Below, one piece after another: positions 18,312 to 29,148 of a DNA stretch of 64,000 nt. The notes beneath the pieces were generated by a model. That model was not told the DNA's origin and made no database searches. It saw only the letters and a list, made by a program, of their open reading frames with translations. The first letter of the stretch is position 1; every line of letters starts with the position of its first letter. The stretch comes from Neisseriaceae bacterium ESL0693 (lineage in GTDB: Bacteria; Pseudomonadota; Gammaproteobacteria; Burkholderiales; Neisseriaceae), in the NCBI GenBank assembly GCA_029433475.1, contig JAQTIE010000013.1, positions 1 through 64,000 on the forward strand, given 5' to 3'. Made by a program: the position numbers and the translations under genes.

Positions 18312-18782
18312 TTATAGCTCCTGTTTCAGGTTATCCAGCAGCTGGGCATGGCGTGAAGCATCCACTTCACTGCGCAGAATGGATTCTGCACCTTTGACTG
18401 CCAAGTCAGCCACCTGCTGCCGTAAAGTTTCACGAGCGCGATTGGCTTCCTGCTCCATCTGTGCATTGGCCTGAGCCATGATGCGTGCAGCTTCGGCAGA
18501 AGCCTGTGCTTTGGCTTCCTCGACAATTGCGGCTGCACGCTTTTCGGCATTGGCCACCATTTCAGATACCTGACTGCGTCCCTCGGCTAAGATATCAGCA
18601 ACACGTTTTTCTGCTTGAGCAAAATCGCTTTTACCACGTTCAGCTGCGGCCAGACCTTCTGCGATTTTGTCAGCGCGCTCATCAAGTATTTTTGCAATGG
18701 GCGGCCATACGAATTTCATCGTAAACAGCACAAACAGTATGAATACGATGATTTGCGCAATTAAGGTTGCATTGATATTCAC
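18312..18782 (-). CDS. atpF: ATP synthase b subunit
   Basis: The 156-residue protein has one N-terminal membrane helix (residues 5-25) and a long charged, alanine-rich helix that dimerises as the peripheral stalk. The order between atpE and atpH is standard. Confidence 0.96.
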   Translation of the reverse strand: MNINATLIAQIIVFILFVLFTMKFVWPPIAKILDERADKIAEGLAAAERGKSDFAQAEKRVADILAEGRSQVSEMVANAEKRAAAIVEEAKAQASAEAARIMAQANAQMEQEANRARETLRQQVADLAVKGAESILRSEVDASRHAQLLDNLKQEL

Positions 18783-18839
18783 GATTAAACCTTTAGAATT
18801 TGTGTTTATTAATTAAACAGTTAACAATCAACAAATCTA

Positions 18840-19064
<225 letters not shown>

Positions 19065-19111
19065 TTACTTAACTCCTTAAATTTAAGAATAAAACAACAA
19101 TTAAAATACCC

Positions 19112-19972
19112 TTAATGGGAATCATGTGCCTGACCCAAATACACAAAAGTCAGTACCATGAATAAATACGCTTGCAGCGTGATCACCAAAATATGGAAGA
19201 TTGCCCAAGCCAGACCTGCAACGATTTGCAATAAAAACAAGACAACATCACTGACACCTGCATCACCGGTCATGCTCCAGGCACCGCCCATCAGGGCGAT
19301 GACCATAAACAGTATTTCACCTGCATACATGTTGCCGAACAACCGCATGCCGTGAGATAAGGTTTTAGAGAAAAACTCAATGATATTCATGATAAAGTTA
19401 GGAATAAACAACCAGACTTTATTACCCAGAGGCGCGCTGAACAATTCATGCATCCAGCCACCGAAACCTTTAATCTTGATATTGTAGATAATGCACAAGA
19501 TCAGAATGGAGATGGCCATGGCCATGGTGGCATTCAGATCGGCCGTTGGCACCACCCGCAAGAAAGCATGAGGATCATTCTGATAGCCCTGCCATGCTTG
19601 TGGCAAAAGATCTACCGGCAGAAAGTCCATCATGTTCATGAACATAATCCACACAAAAATGATCAGACCCAACGGGGCAATCAGTTTGCGGGAGCGTTCA
19701 TTATGAATCATTTCTTTACATTGATTATCAACAAATTCAATCAGAAGCTCAACTGCTGCCTGAAAGCGGGTGGGTACGCCCACGCGCATTTTACGTGCAC
19801 CAATCCACAGGAAAACACAGGCGATGACACCGGTCAGCACGGAGAAAATCAGTGTATCCAGATTAATATAGGAGAAATCCACTAACTTTGTCTGAGCCTC
19901 GGGGGATCTTTGTGTAAAGTTTATTAGGTGATGGCTAATATATTCGCTTGGAGTCATCGTTGTGCCGCTCAT
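19112..19972 (-). CDS. atpB: ATP synthase a subunit
   Basis: The 286-residue membrane subunit forms the proton half-channels. The essential Arg lies in the SHGMRLFGNMYAGE motif and the last helices carry the conserved ITLQAYLFMVLTFVYL. An N-terminal extension before the first helix is usual in proteobacteria. The start overlaps the atpI stop by four bases (ATGA). Confidence 0.97.
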   Translation of the reverse strand: MSGTTMTPSEYISHHLINFTQRSPEAQTKLVDFSYINLDTLIFSVLTGVIACVFLWIGARKMRVGVPTRFQAAVELLIEFVDNQCKEMIHNERSRKLIAPLGLIIFVWIMFMNMMDFLPVDLLPQAWQGYQNDPHAFLRVVPTADLNATMAMAISILILCIIYNIKIKGFGGWMHELFSAPLGNKVWLFIPNFIMNIIEFFSKTLSHGMRLFGNMYAGEILFMVIALMGGAWSMTGDAGVSDVVLFLLQIVAGLAWAIFHILVITLQAYLFMVLTFVYLGQAHDSH

Positions 19973-20313
19973 AATAACAATCTTCTTCTAAAAGTAAATA
20001 AACCTGCCTGACTCACCAGGATGATCCCCAGAAGGAAAGCAAGCCAATCTACTGCCGGATAATATACATACACCAATAGCATGATTAAGGAGGTGAGAAA
20101 AATTTTACCAAATTCAGCCACCAGTAATGCCATGGGTTGTAAAGCAGGTATTCTTTGCATGACCATGAGATTAATCACAGCCATTATTGTAGGTATCAGG
20201 TAGCTGAGACCGCCACATACGGTAGACCAGACTGCAGCCTTTGTCCAAAAGCAGGCAGAAATACCAACAGCGGCAAACAACATGATTGTTTGCCAGATAA
20301 TGATCCTGCTCAT
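19969..20313 (-). CDS. atpI: ATP synthase accessory protein AtpI
   Basis: The 114-residue protein has four membrane helices and a basic end (FRRRLLL). As the first gene before atpB, with ATGA overlap, it is AtpI, which assists c-ring assembly. Its sequence is poorly conserved, as usual for this subunit, so the call rests strongly on position. A good promoter lies just upstream. Confidence 0.85.
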   Translation of the reverse strand: MSRIIIWQTIMLFAAVGISACFWTKAAVWSTVCGGLSYLIPTIMAVINLMVMQRIPALQPMALLVAEFGKIFLTSLIMLLVYVYYPAVDWLAFLLGIILVSQAGLFTFRRRLLL

Positions 20314-20350
20314 TCTGTTACCTTAAAATTACACTACAATAAGCCGCACT

Positions 20351-20379
20351 AATATAATCAAATTTGGTGCTAACGTCAA
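20351..20379 (-). promoter_or_regulatory. Sigma-70-type promoter of the atp operon
   Basis: On the minus strand TTGACG and TATATT are separated by exactly 17 bases, a near-consensus arrangement. The -10 lies 38 bases upstream of the atpI start codon. Confidence 0.75.
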
Positions 20380-20489
20380 GTGATTTTATAAAAACCACTG
20401 GTCTTGGTCTAATTACAATATATTGTTTAATAATGATTAATTAGATTTTTACACTTGAAATGAATAGACATAATCTGAATGGATATATA

Positions 20490-21341
20490 TTAACAATCCA
20501 AATTAACGCCTAATCTTTGCAATAAATCATTTAATGTTTGGGCATTATCAAATTGTAATACGATGCGGCCGCTTTGTTGATCTTTACTATAGAGTTTTAC
20601 GGGCACGGCCAGGCGCTGTTCTAATATTTCTACAATTTGTCTGGCTTCTGCGCTGGGTGTGGTTTTGGCTGTTGCCGGCGTAGTTTTTATCTGGCTGCGA
20701 CGTTCCACTTCGCGTACAGACCAGCCATTTTGAACTGTTTTTTTAGCCAGATCAATTTGTTGCATAACCGGCAATGTGAGTAAGGCACGGGCATGTCCCA
20801 TTTCCAACTGGCGTGAAAACAGTAAATCCTGCACTGGCTGGGGTAAATTCAGCAATCGCAAGCTATTGGAAATACTGCTACGGCTGCGGCCAACGGCTTT
20901 GGCTACAATATCATGGGTCAATCCGAATTCATCGACCAGTCGTTTCAGGCCTTGGGCTTCTTCGATGGGATTCAGATTCTCGCGCTGTATGTTTTCAATT
21001 AATCCCATCGCCAGTGCGGTTTCATCGGAAATCGATTTGATCACCGCCGGTATTTTGGTTAATCCGGCCAGCTGACTGGCACGCCAGCGGCGTTCTCCGG
21101 CAATCAGCTCGTATTGGGATAAGCCTGCCTCGCGTACAATCACTGGCTGAATAACGCCCTGTGCTTTAATCGATTCAGCCAGTTCCTGCAATGCCTGATC
21201 ATCCATATGAACGCGTGGCTGATATTTGCCCGGCACAATATCGGTAATGGCTACAGTGGTTAACTGGTCGCCATTACTGGGTTCATTGGCTGAACCCAGT
21301 AATGCATCTAATCCTGCTCCCAAACCTTTTGCTTTTGCCAT
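20490..21341 (-). CDS. parB: Chromosome-partitioning protein ParB (Spo0J)
   Basis: The protein has 283 residues from the MAKAKGLGAGLDALLG start, the usual ParB N-terminus; an in-frame ATG nine codons upstream is possible but has no family support. The CTP-binding ParB/Srx domain (with GERRWRASQLAG near residue 90) is followed by a helix-turn-helix that reads parS (VGRSRSSISNSLRLLNLP) and a C-terminal dimer domain. It acts with ParA to segregate origins. No parS 16-mer is visible in the window. Confidence 0.96.
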   Translation of the reverse strand: MAKAKGLGAGLDALLGSANEPSNGDQLTTVAITDIVPGKYQPRVHMDDQALQELAESIKAQGVIQPVIVREAGLSQYELIAGERRWRASQLAGLTKIPAVIKSISDETALAMGLIENIQRENLNPIEEAQGLKRLVDEFGLTHDIVAKAVGRSRSSISNSLRLLNLPQPVQDLLFSRQLEMGHARALLTLPVMQQIDLAKKTVQNGWSVREVERRSQIKTTPATAKTTPSAEARQIVEILEQRLAVPVKLYSKDQQSGRIVLQFDNAQTLNDLLQRLGVNLDC

Positions 21342-21407
21342 TTTTCGCTCTTTAAATCTATTGTTCATTTAATAAAATCAGGATATTGAATAACAATATC
21401 ATCAATT

Positions 21408-22184
21408 TTAAACTGATGCTTCTGATCGGGTTAATAATTCATCAGCCAGCGCCATATAGGCCAGCGCGCCGCGCGCCTGCGGATCATACTGGAGTACCGA
21501 CATGCCATGACTGGGCGCCTCAGCCAGGCGTATGTTACGTGGAATGGTGGTTTGCAGTAATTGGCGCTGAAAATGTTTGGCCAATTGTTCATCAACCTGT
21601 TTGGCCAGAAGGCTGCGGGCATCATACAGGGTACGGACAATACCCAGGATATCAAGCTTGGGATTGATGGCCAGCCGGATTTTACGAACGGTGGCGATTA
21701 AATCGGACAAACCTTCCAGCGCATAGTATTCACATACCATGGGTACAATAATACTTTGTGCGGCCACCAGACCATTGATGGTTAATAATGTCAGGGTGGG
21801 CGGACAATCAATCAGGATATAGTCATATTGGGATTCCACTTCGGCCAATGCATTTTTCAATCTCATTTCGCGCGCGAGTTCCTGCACCAGCTCAACTTCA
21901 GCGCCAGCCAGTGCACGATTGGCTGCCAGCACATCATAACCACCACTCGGGGCGGGTAAAATCGCTTCCTGAATACTGCTATTACCCAGTAAAACAGCAT
22001 AAACACCGGTGTCTACCTGGGCTTTATTGATGCCGCTGCCGGTGGTGGCATTGCCTTGCGGATCCAGATCAACAATCAAGACCCGTTGTTTACGCTGGCT
22101 AAAGGCAGCAGCCAGATTGACTACTGTAGTGGTTTTGCCTACGCCGCCTTTTTGATTGGCCACGGCTATGATTTGCGCACTCAT
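21408..22184 (-). CDS. parA: Chromosome-partitioning ATPase ParA (Soj)
   Basis: The 258-residue deviant-Walker ATPase has QKGGVGKTTT at residues 11-20, the second Asp motif in VDLDPQGNAT, and IDCPPTLTLLTING. It drives origin segregation with ParB. The ATG overlaps the rsmG stop by four bases, so translation is coupled. The mnmG-rsmG-parA-parB order is the standard proteobacterial origin-proximal cluster. Confidence 0.97.
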   Translation of the reverse strand: MSAQIIAVANQKGGVGKTTTVVNLAAAFSQRKQRVLIVDLDPQGNATTGSGINKAQVDTGVYAVLLGNSSIQEAILPAPSGGYDVLAANRALAGAEVELVQELAREMRLKNALAEVESQYDYILIDCPPTLTLLTINGLVAAQSIIVPMVCEYYALEGLSDLIATVRKIRLAINPKLDILGIVRTLYDARSLLAKQVDEQLAKHFQRQLLQTTIPRNIRLAEAPSHGMSVLQYDPQARGALAYMALADELLTRSEASV

Positions 22185-22816
22185 GCTGATACTTTCTTAC
22201 TTAATACCACCATGTGCCGCTCAGCATCCAGATGAGGCACAGTGAGTTTATCTACCTGTAGCACGGTCACTGAATCCGGCAGGCGATCGATTTCCTCATA
22301 AGGATAAACACCTTTCATGGCGACCCAGCGACCATTTTTGGCCATAAGCTGTTTGGTGATGCTGACAAAGTCGCCCAGTTCGGCAAAGGCACGACTGGTA
22401 ATAACGTCAAACTGCTCACCCACCATGGCCTCAACACGGGCAGTGATCACTTGGACGTTTGACAGACCCAATTCAATGGCGGCTTGCTGCAAGAAAGAGG
22501 TTTTTTTGCTGTTGGCATCCAGTAACGCTACCGGCAGATCAGGGCGGGCAATGGCCACCGGAATGCCGGGCATACCGCCGCCACTGCCAACATCAATAAC
22601 GCCGCGTGCGGTCTGAACATAAGGCAATAAAGTCAGACTATCGAGAATATGGTGACTGATGACGGCCTGATCGTCGCGTAATGCGGTTAAATTATAGGTA
22701 CTGTTCCATTTTTTTAATAGGTCTACAAAGGCCAGCAGCTGTAATTGCTGCGGTGCAGTCAAATCAATATTCATTTGTTGCAGACCTTGACTTAACATGG
22801 TTTTCATCGGGTTCAT
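22181..22816 (-). CDS. rsmG: 16S rRNA (guanine527-N7)-methyltransferase RsmG
   Basis: The 211-residue methyltransferase has its SAM-binding glycine loop in [15 protein letters not shown] (residues 75-90) and the characteristic ITSRAFAEL. It methylates G527 of 16S rRNA. The start overlaps the mnmG stop by ATGA and its own stop overlaps parA in the same way. Confidence 0.96.
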   Translation of the reverse strand: MNPMKTMLSQGLQQMNIDLTAPQQLQLLAFVDLLKKWNSTYNLTALRDDQAVISHHILDSLTLLPYVQTARGVIDVGSGGGMPGIPVAIARPDLPVALLDANSKKTSFLQQAAIELGLSNVQVITARVEAMVGEQFDVITSRAFAELGDFVSITKQLMAKNGRWVAMKGVYPYEEIDRLPDSVTVLQVDKLTVPHLDAERHMVVLSKKVSA

Positions 22817-24705
22817 GATGATTTTGCTCCTTCAAATCCGCGTTTTAAATGCACCATTAACAAGGTGACAGCCGCTGGTGTCATGCCAGAAATCCGTGAT
22901 GCCTGACCTACGGTTTCAGGTCGGTACTGATTTAATTTCTGCTGTACTTCAGCAGACAGACCTTTGACCTGAGTATAATCAATGTGTTCAGGTAAACGGA
23001 GTTTTTCCAGATTCTGATGCTGGTTGATTTCTTCGTTCTGGCGATCAATATATCCCTGATATTTTACCTGAATCTCAACCTGTTCGGCGGCGTCCTCATT
23101 CAATGCTTCTGCGGGGGCTGCTTCTGGCAAGGTCATGAGTTCGGTATAACTGATGGCAGGACGGCGCAGCATATCCAAGAGACTGGATTCCTTGCTTAAT
23201 GGCTGTCCCAATACCCGTATCTGTTCGGCATGCGGCAGATTCAGGGGGGTAAACCAGACATGGCTTAAGCGTTGTATTTCGGTGGCCACGCTTTCTTGTT
23301 TACGGGCAAATGCCTGCCATTGCTGCTCTCCTACCAATCCGATGCGGTATCCTATTTCGGTCAGGCGCATATCGGCATTGTCTTCACGTAACTGTAAACG
23401 GTATTCGGCACGGCTGGTAAACATACGGTAGGGTTCGGTCACGCCTTTGGTGATCAAATCATCAACCAGTACACCCAGATAAGCCTGATTGCGTCCCAGT
23501 ATCAATGGTTCTTCGCCTTTGGCCTGCAAGGCAGCATTGGCACCAGCCAGTAATCCTTGCGCGGCGGCTTCTTCATAACCGGTGGTGCCATTGATCTGGC
23601 CGGCAAAAAACAGCCCATCAATGGTTTTGGTTTCCAGACTGGCTTTTAAATTACGCGGGTCGAAATAATCGTATTCGATGGCATAACCCGGACGCAGGAT
23701 ATGCGCCTGTTGCAAACCGGGCATGGAATGCACCAAGGCCAGCTGCACATCAAACGGCAGGCTGGTGGATATACCGTTGGGGTAGTATTCATGCGTGGTC
23801 AGACCTTCCGGCTCAAGGAAAATCTGGTGGCTTTCCTTATCGGCAAAACGGTTGATTTTGTCTTCAATTGATGGACAATACCGTGGGCCTACACCTTCAA
23901 TTTTGCCGGTAAACATGGGGCTGCGATCAAAACCACTGCGAATAATGTCATGTGTCCGGGCATTGGTGTGGGTAATCCAGCAGGATATCTGTTGCGGATG
24001 CATGGCGCGGCTACCGCGCACGGAGAAAACGGGCGCCGGATTATCGCCCTGTTGTTCCTGTAGCTGACTGAAATCAATGCTGCGGCCGTCAATCCGTGGC
24101 GGGGTGCCGGTTTTTAACCGCCCTTGGGGCAAAGCCAGCTCTTTGAGGCGGTCTGACAGTCGCTGTGCGGCACCATCACCGGCACGGCCGCCGGCATAGT
24201 TTTCCAGACCGATGTGAATTTTGCCGGCCAGAAAAGTACCGGCGGTTAATACGATGGTTCGGGCACGAAAAACAACATCCATGGCGGTAATAACGCCACA
24301 GGCACGTCCCTGCTCCACCACAATATCTTCAACCTGCTGCTGGAATAAATCCAGATTCGGCTGGTTTTCCAATTGTGAGCGAATCGCGGCTTTATACAAG
24401 ATACGGTCAGCCTGGGCGCGGGTAGCGCGCACGGCCGGCCCTTTGGAGGCGTTCAGGCGACGAAACTGGATACCGCTTTGATCCGCAGCCAGCGCCATGG
24501 CACCGCCCAGAGCATCCAGTTCACGCACCAGATGGCCTTTACCGATGCCGCCAATGGAAGGGTTGCAGGACATCTGACCCAAAGTTTCAATATTGTGGGT
24601 CAGTAATAGTGTGCGTGCACCGATGCGCGCTGAAGCCAGAGCGGCTTCAGTACCGGCATGGCCACCGCCAACGACAATGACGTCATATTCAATGGGATAA
24701 TTCAT
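22813..24705 (-). CDS. mnmG: tRNA uridine-5-carboxymethylaminomethyl modification enzyme MnmG (GidA)
   Basis: The 630-residue FAD enzyme carries the dinucleotide-binding [19 protein letters not shown] at the N-terminus, [16 protein letters not shown] and the [12 protein letters not shown] region. The C-terminal helical domain binds MnmE. With MnmE it modifies the wobble uridine of several tRNAs. It is the first gene of the mnmG-rsmG-parAB operon. Length is normal. Confidence 0.97.
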   Translation of the reverse strand: MNYPIEYDVIVVGGGHAGTEAALASARIGARTLLLTHNIETLGQMSCNPSIGGIGKGHLVRELDALGGAMALAADQSGIQFRRLNASKGPAVRATRAQADRILYKAAIRSQLENQPNLDLFQQQVEDIVVEQGRACGVITAMDVVFRARTIVLTAGTFLAGKIHIGLENYAGGRAGDGAAQRLSDRLKELALPQGRLKTGTPPRIDGRSIDFSQLQEQQGDNPAPVFSVRGSRAMHPQQISCWITHTNARTHDIIRSGFDRSPMFTGKIEGVGPRYCPSIEDKINRFADKESHQIFLEPEGLTTHEYYPNGISTSLPFDVQLALVHSMPGLQQAHILRPGYAIEYDYFDPRNLKASLETKTIDGLFFAGQINGTTGYEEAAAQGLLAGANAALQAKGEEPLILGRNQAYLGVLVDDLITKGVTEPYRMFTSRAEYRLQLREDNADMRLTEIGYRIGLVGEQQWQAFARKQESVATEIQRLSHVWFTPLNLPHAEQIRVLGQPLSKESSLLDMLRRPAISYTELMTLPEAAPAEALNEDAAEQVEIQVKYQGYIDRQNEEINQHQNLEKLRLPEHIDYTQVKGLSAEVQQKLNQYRPETVGQASRISGMTPAAVTLLMVHLKRGFEGAKSS

Positions 24706-24817
24706 GTGTTACCGTGTGTCCGGAAGCATTGTCTGTGTGCAAACAATTAATTGAGCAAAATGGGACTATTTTACGCGAGCGGGCTCTGTTTGTCAGGCAA
24801 ACCGGATTGATTGCTGA

Positions 24818-25159
24818 TTACTCTGCCGGGCGGGCTGCCTGCCAGGCCGCATCCAGACGCGCACCGGCGGCCTGTAGCGCCGCATCGGCCTGCTGACGTT
24901 CCACATCAATCTGGTTGAAATTGTCTTGTAAGGTGGTGACATTATCCTGTGCCACTTTTAATTGGGTTTGTGCCGTTTGCAATTGCAATTGTGCGGCATC
25001 GGCACGACCCTGAATGTTGCTTTGTGCCGAAAGTGCGGCCTGATAGGCTTTCTGGGCGCTTCTCAATTCGATCTGTGCGGGCGAGTCTGCCCATGCAGCC
25101 GCTGCCAGTAGCAAGGTGAGCCAGAGGGTATGTTTACATTTCATGGTGATTACTCTCAT
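24818..25159 (-). CDS. Periplasmic coiled-coil protein, unknown function
   Basis: This 113-residue protein (or 108 from the second ATG) has a signal peptide with a likely cut after AAAAWA and then an uninterrupted Ala/Gln-rich helical stretch with heptads, probably a coiled coil. A duplicated block (GAGTAATCACCATGA twice) provides two ATG starts, the first with the better AGGAG site. It sits five bases after the lipoprotein gene, forming a two-gene envelope operon. I cannot assign a function. Confidence 0.65.
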   Translation of the reverse strand: MRVITMKCKHTLWLTLLLAAAAWADSPAQIELRSAQKAYQAALSAQSNIQGRADAAQLQLQTAQTQLKVAQDNVTTLQDNFNQIDVERQQADAALQAAGARLDAAWQAARPAE

Positions 25160-25164
25160 GGTGA

Positions 25165-25632
25165 TTACTCCTGGTTAAACGAGTGATTTTTATCCTGGCA
25201 CAATGCCTGATATTGTTGCTGGGCGGCAGAACCGTTGGTGATGCCCATGGGGCGCAGATCAGTATCGGTAAAATGGTCTTCGCGCAATAGTTCACCATCC
25301 TGATCCAGTAAGGTGACGTCTAATACGCGGAAATTTTTGCGGGCACAATCCATCTGGGTGGTGCTGATGGCGGTTTTATAGGCTGGGGTATTGGAATAAT
25401 ACTGCTGCCGGGGGTCAATCACGGTTTTGCGATCACGAAAGATCACGTTGTTGCCCTGACGGCTGATGCTGGTTTTATCCAGTTCGTATTGGATGTTGCC
25501 ACTAGCGGAAACACCCAGCATCTGCCATTGACCTTTCAAGGCGGGGGCAGAAGGTGACGTTGTGGCACAGGCTGCCAATAAAAGAGCCGTACTGAAAAGG
25601 GCGCCATAGCGGAAAAATGAGATCATGTTCAT
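25165..25632 (-). CDS. Lipoprotein of the surface-adhesin E-like type
   Basis: The start at 25632 (MNMISFF) gives 155 residues, a signal peptide and lipobox LAAC with Cys 22. The mature domain shows the W, YELDKTSISRQGNNVIFRDR and spaced Cys (DCARKNF, ALCQDKN) pattern of the small beta-rich Haemophilus protein E-like family, which is often outer-membrane lipid-anchored. Resemblance is at motif level. It is followed closely by the coiled-coil periplasmic protein, and its start faces recQ with little spacer. Confidence 0.65.
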   Translation of the reverse strand: MNMISFFRYGALFSTALLLAACATTSPSAPALKGQWQMLGVSASGNIQYELDKTSISRQGNNVIFRDRKTVIDPRQQYYSNTPAYKTAISTTQMDCARKNFRVLDVTLLDQDGELLREDHFTDTDLRPMGITNGSAAQQQYQALCQDKNHSFNQE

Positions 25633-25723
25633 GCTGATTCTTTCATAACAAGCTGTGTTAACCACTGCAATCAGGGTCAGTTGCAGTACAATAATGCTTT
25701 TCCATATGATCAGGGACTGCTTT

Positions 25724-27514
25724 GTGACCAATGCGGTGCAGATTTTACACGATGTATTTGGTTATCCGGCATTTCGCGGCCAGCAGGAAACCATTATTAC
25801 CACAGTGGCACAAGGCCGGCATGCACTGGTACTGATGCCGACCGGTGCCGGTAAATCGCTATGTTATCAAATTCCGGCACTGATGCGCGATGGTGTTGCC
25901 ATTGTGGTGTCTCCTTTGGTGGCTTTAATGCAGGATCAGGTGGCGGCTTTGGTGAATAATGGCGTAGCGGCAGCCTGTATTTACAGTGGTACTTCGTCTG
26001 AAGAAATACGCCGTATTGCTGATGCTATTGAAATACATGCATTAAAATTATTGTATGTGGCACCTGAGCGGCTGGTCATGCCGCGCTTTCTGCAATTTTT
26101 ACATCAGAGTCAGATCAGTTTGTTTGCCATTGATGAAGCGCATTGTGTCAGTCAGTGGGGGCATGATTTCCGGCCTGAATATCAGCAATTGGGCATACTG
26201 GCGGATGAATTTCCGTCTGTTCCGCGTATTGCCCTCACTGCCACCGCAGATACGGCGACCCGGGCAGATATTCAGTATTATCTGCAATTGAGCGATGCGC
26301 CGGTATTTATTTCCAGCTTTAACCGGCCGAATATTGATTATCAGGTGATTGAAAAAAACAATGGTAAAAAGCAATTGCTGGAATTCATTAAAAGCCAGAT
26401 GCGCGGTGAAAATGGCATTGTATATTGTCTGTCACGCAAACGGGTGGAGGATATTGCCGCGTTTCTGAATGAACAGGGACTTACGGCAGTGCCTTATCAT
26501 GCTGGACTGGAATGGTCGGTACGTCAGCAGAATCAACGCCGTTTTACACAGGAAGACGGTATTATTGTGGTGGCCACGGTGGCCTTTGGCATGGGTATTG
26601 ATAAGCCAGACGTGCGGTTTGTGGCTCATTTGGATATGCCCGCCAGTATTGAACATTTTTATCAGGAGTCAGGACGTGCCGGACGCGATGGTTTACCGGC
26701 GGTGAGCTGGCTGTGTTATGGTCTGAACGACTGGGTGTTATTGCGCGAACGCATACAGCTGGCGGATCGTGATGAACAGCAAAAACAGATTGATCTGCAA
26801 AAACTGGATGCCATGCTGGGCTTTTGTGAAACCGTGGATTGCCGCCGCCAGCTGTTGCTGCGTTATTTTGATGAAACCAGCCAGCCTTGCGGTCATTGCG
26901 ATAATTGTGTTTCACCGCCCAGCCGCTTTGATGGCACGATTCTGGCACAGAAATTATTGTCCTGTGTATATCGGGTGGGTCAGCGATTTGCTACTGGTCA
27001 TGTGATTGATGTGCTGCGTGGCCGGGAAACCGACTGGATAAAGCGTTTTGGCCATCAGCAATTGTCGACATTTGGCATTGGCCAGGAACTGACTGCCAAA
27101 GAATGGCGAGCGGTGATTCGTCAGTGTGTGGCGGCAGGTTACCTGATTGTTGATATTGCCAATCAGGCATTACAGCTTACCCAGGCGGCGCGCAATGTAT
27201 TAAAAGATCAGCAAACGGTGTGGTTACGACCATTAAAACGCGAAAAAATTCATACCAGCACACATAATGATGTCTGGTTGCGCACCGAACGGGAAGAACG
27301 GTTATGGCAAGCGTTGCGTCAATGGCGCAAAACCCGCGCCAATGCCGATAATGTACCGGCCTACGCGATTTTTGCTGATCGTACCTTGCAAGACCTGGTG
27401 CAGCACCCTCCCACCAGAATATCTGATCTGAATCAGATTTACGGGCTGGGGGAACGGAAGATTGACCGGTTTGGCCAGGATATTCTGGCCATTTGCCAGC
27501 AATGGCAGGCGTGA
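25724..27514 (+). CDS. recQ: ATP-dependent DNA helicase RecQ
   Basis: A GTG at 25724 with AGGGA seven bases upstream gives 596 residues beginning like other RecQ proteins; upstream ATGs lack a ribosome-binding site. The motor has Walker A PTGAGKS (39-45), DEAH (137-140) and the SGRAGRDG motif. A Cys4 zinc site (one Cys near CRRQ, then CGHCDNC) and winged-helix follow, and one HRDC domain ends the protein. It unwinds DNA 3' to 5' in RecF-type repair. Neisseria RecQ proteins carry three HRDC domains, so this shorter form resembles the E. coli layout. Confidence 0.95.
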   Translation: MTNAVQILHDVFGYPAFRGQQETIITTVAQGRHALVLMPTGAGKSLCYQIPALMRDGVAIVVSPLVALMQDQVAALVNNGVAAACIYSGTSSEEIRRIADAIEIHALKLLYVAPERLVMPRFLQFLHQSQISLFAIDEAHCVSQWGHDFRPEYQQLGILADEFPSVPRIALTATADTATRADIQYYLQLSDAPVFISSFNRPNIDYQVIEKNNGKKQLLEFIKSQMRGENGIVYCLSRKRVEDIAAFLNEQGLTAVPYHAGLEWSVRQQNQRRFTQEDGIIVVATVAFGMGIDKPDVRFVAHLDMPASIEHFYQESGRAGRDGLPAVSWLCYGLNDWVLLRERIQLADRDEQQKQIDLQKLDAMLGFCETVDCRRQLLLRYFDETSQPCGHCDNCVSPPSRFDGTILAQKLLSCVYRVGQRFATGHVIDVLRGRETDWIKRFGHQQLSTFGIGQELTAKEWRAVIRQCVAAGYLIVDIANQALQLTQAARNVLKDQQTVWLRPLKREKIHTSTHNDVWLRTEREERLWQALRQWRKTRANADNVPAYAIFADRTLQDLVQHPPTRISDLNQIYGLGERKIDRFGQDILAICQQWQA

Positions 27515-27933
27515 CGGTTTTATTGGTTATTGATCAAAATGGCATGGATTTAAGATGACTGCCGGCTACCGGTGTTTATTTTAATCTCTATTGCTCATGG
27601 ATAATACGCATCTAAACCAGCTCATGCATGTTGCCCCATATAATATCGTTAGGGTTTGTGCATCCAGTCATCATCGGTACCTGACCAATCGATCATATCT
27701 GATATCGACATGTACTGTTTGAATCACTCATGAATTAAATAATTAAGCGATAATGAGTTAGTCTTTTTTTACTTCTTTCTATCCGCAGAATTTACGCACG
27801 CAGAGCATCTAAACAGCAAAACCAGGCCTGTTTCCTTGTAAAATAGCCCCAGAAAACGGCATCACACGCTTTGCTTGGGACTGCAACCATCGCAGAGTCA
27901 GCCGTTTTGTCCTTGATAATAATGGATGGATCC
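27515..27933. other. Intergenic region, nothing recognised
   Basis: These 419 bases separate recQ from the phosphoribosyltransferase gene. No RNA gene, terminator with T-run or credible ORF was seen. Confidence 0.5.
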
Positions 27934-28497
27934 ATGAATAATTTTGATTTAGATACTGAGCGGCACAATACCCAAACCATGCTTGATCAGGCTGAAGTGA
28001 TCTTTGATCGGGCAACGTGTGATCTGGCACTGGACAATATTGCCACACAAATCACCGATGTGCTGGCTGATCAATATCCTCTGGTACTGTCGGTCATGGG
28101 TGGCGCAGTGGTCTTTACCGGTAAATTGTTGCCTTTATTGCGCTTTCCGCTGGATTTTGATTATATCCATATTTCACGCTACGGTGACAAATTACGAGGA
28201 GGTAATTATCAATGGTTGCGTGCGCCCAAAAATGATGTTGCCGGACGGCACGTGCTGGTTTTGGACGATATTCTGGATGAAGGCCACACCATGGCGGCAG
28301 TGAAAAAACAGATTCTGGATCTGGGCGCCTTGAGCTGCTCAACCGCGGTATTTGCTAATAAACTGATTGATCAGCCCAAGCCAGTGATTGCTGATTTTGT
28401 GGGACTGGATGTGCCCAATCGTTATGTCTTTGGCTACGGTATGGATGTAGCAGGCAAATGGCGCAATCTGGACGAAATTTACGCGCTGACCGATTAA
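27934..28497 (+). CDS. Hypoxanthine(-guanine) phosphoribosyltransferase
   Basis: The ATG at 27934 follows GGATGGA and gives 187 residues; an ATG four codons earlier is possible. The PRPP-binding motif VLVLDDILDEGHT lies at 107-119, and MGGAVVF and the flexible loop ISRYGDKL are present, as in bacterial HPRT. It salvages hypoxanthine and perhaps guanine to nucleotides. It stands alone and is followed by a hairpin. It is closest in form to the betaproteobacterial hpt/hprT group. Confidence 0.9.
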   Translation: MNNFDLDTERHNTQTMLDQAEVIFDRATCDLALDNIATQITDVLADQYPLVLSVMGGAVVFTGKLLPLLRFPLDFDYIHISRYGDKLRGGNYQWLRAPKNDVAGRHVLVLDDILDEGHTMAAVKKQILDLGALSCSTAVFANKLIDQPKPVIADFVGLDVPNRYVFGYGMDVAGKWRNLDEIYALTD

Positions 28498-28515
28498 AGC
28501 CAATGGATGTTTGAT

Positions 28516-28552
28516 TTTATCTCCCGTCTGATTTATTTAGCCGGGAGATAAA
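28516..28552 (+). terminator. Hairpin after the phosphoribosyltransferase gene
   Basis: An 11-base perfect stem (TTTATCTCCCG with CGGGAGATAAA) surrounds a 15-base loop 18 bases past the stop codon. There is only a weak T-run, so terminator strength is uncertain. Confidence 0.55.
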
Positions 28553-28588
28553 TATTAAATGTACCGTATATCTGCATTTTAGCGCTGT

Positions 28589-28981
28589 TTAACGAAACAA
28601 TTTATGGCCTTCAGTACGCAATTGCATTAATTTTTTACCTTCGGTTTTTGCCTGGGGTAACTGACCTTGGTCGACCAGTGCTTTGGTTTTGTCAATCTGA
28701 GCGATGAGTTTATCCATTTCGGCCTGATAAGCACGCAATCTGGGGCTATTGGCCGGCTCATTATCCAGCCGCGCTGGTTTGGCCTGTCGGGCTTCGATGC
28801 TGGCGGCGCGCATCTGGGTTAAGGCTTTGGCCGCCTCAACAGAAGTAGTGGCACGATTAAAGCGGGCATAATCCATCATCATGGCATCCATGCTGTCACC
28901 CACATCAGCCGCGTAAGCAGCAAATGAAGCGGTGGCTAAAACCGTTATCAATGTGGTGGTTTGCAGTAATGTGCGTAACAT
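28589..28981 (-). CDS. cybC: Cytochrome b562 family protein
   Basis: The 130-residue protein has a signal peptide ending AAYA and a mature four-helix bundle of about 106 residues. Compared with E. coli cytochrome b562 it keeps the axial Met (DSMDAM for DNMETL), the MRAA block of helix 2, the P(A/D)SP turn and the axial His near the end (TEGHKLFR). No CxxCH is present, so heme would be non-covalent. It is a soluble periplasmic electron carrier of unclear partner. No relevant neighbour is visible. Confidence 0.85.
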   Translation of the reverse strand: MLRTLLQTTTLITVLATASFAAYAADVGDSMDAMMMDYARFNRATTSVEAAKALTQMRAASIEARQAKPARLDNEPANSPRLRAYQAEMDKLIAQIDKTKALVDQGQLPQAKTEGKKLMQLRTEGHKLFR

Positions 28982-29148
28982 TCGATCATTCCTTTATCAA
29001 TCAATCCGGTTCGCGGGTTATTTTAACACTCATGACCGGTAACGGATGTTTCAAATATCAACCGGCTGTTCAGCCAGAGTCTGGCTGATATCCGTTTTGC
29101 TTAATTTTATTATCGATAAAATCAATATTTTACCACCACCAAAGCATC

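Noticed and set aside
20314-22184. parS site near parAB
   Set aside because: I looked for the canonical 16-base palindrome and did not find it in this window.
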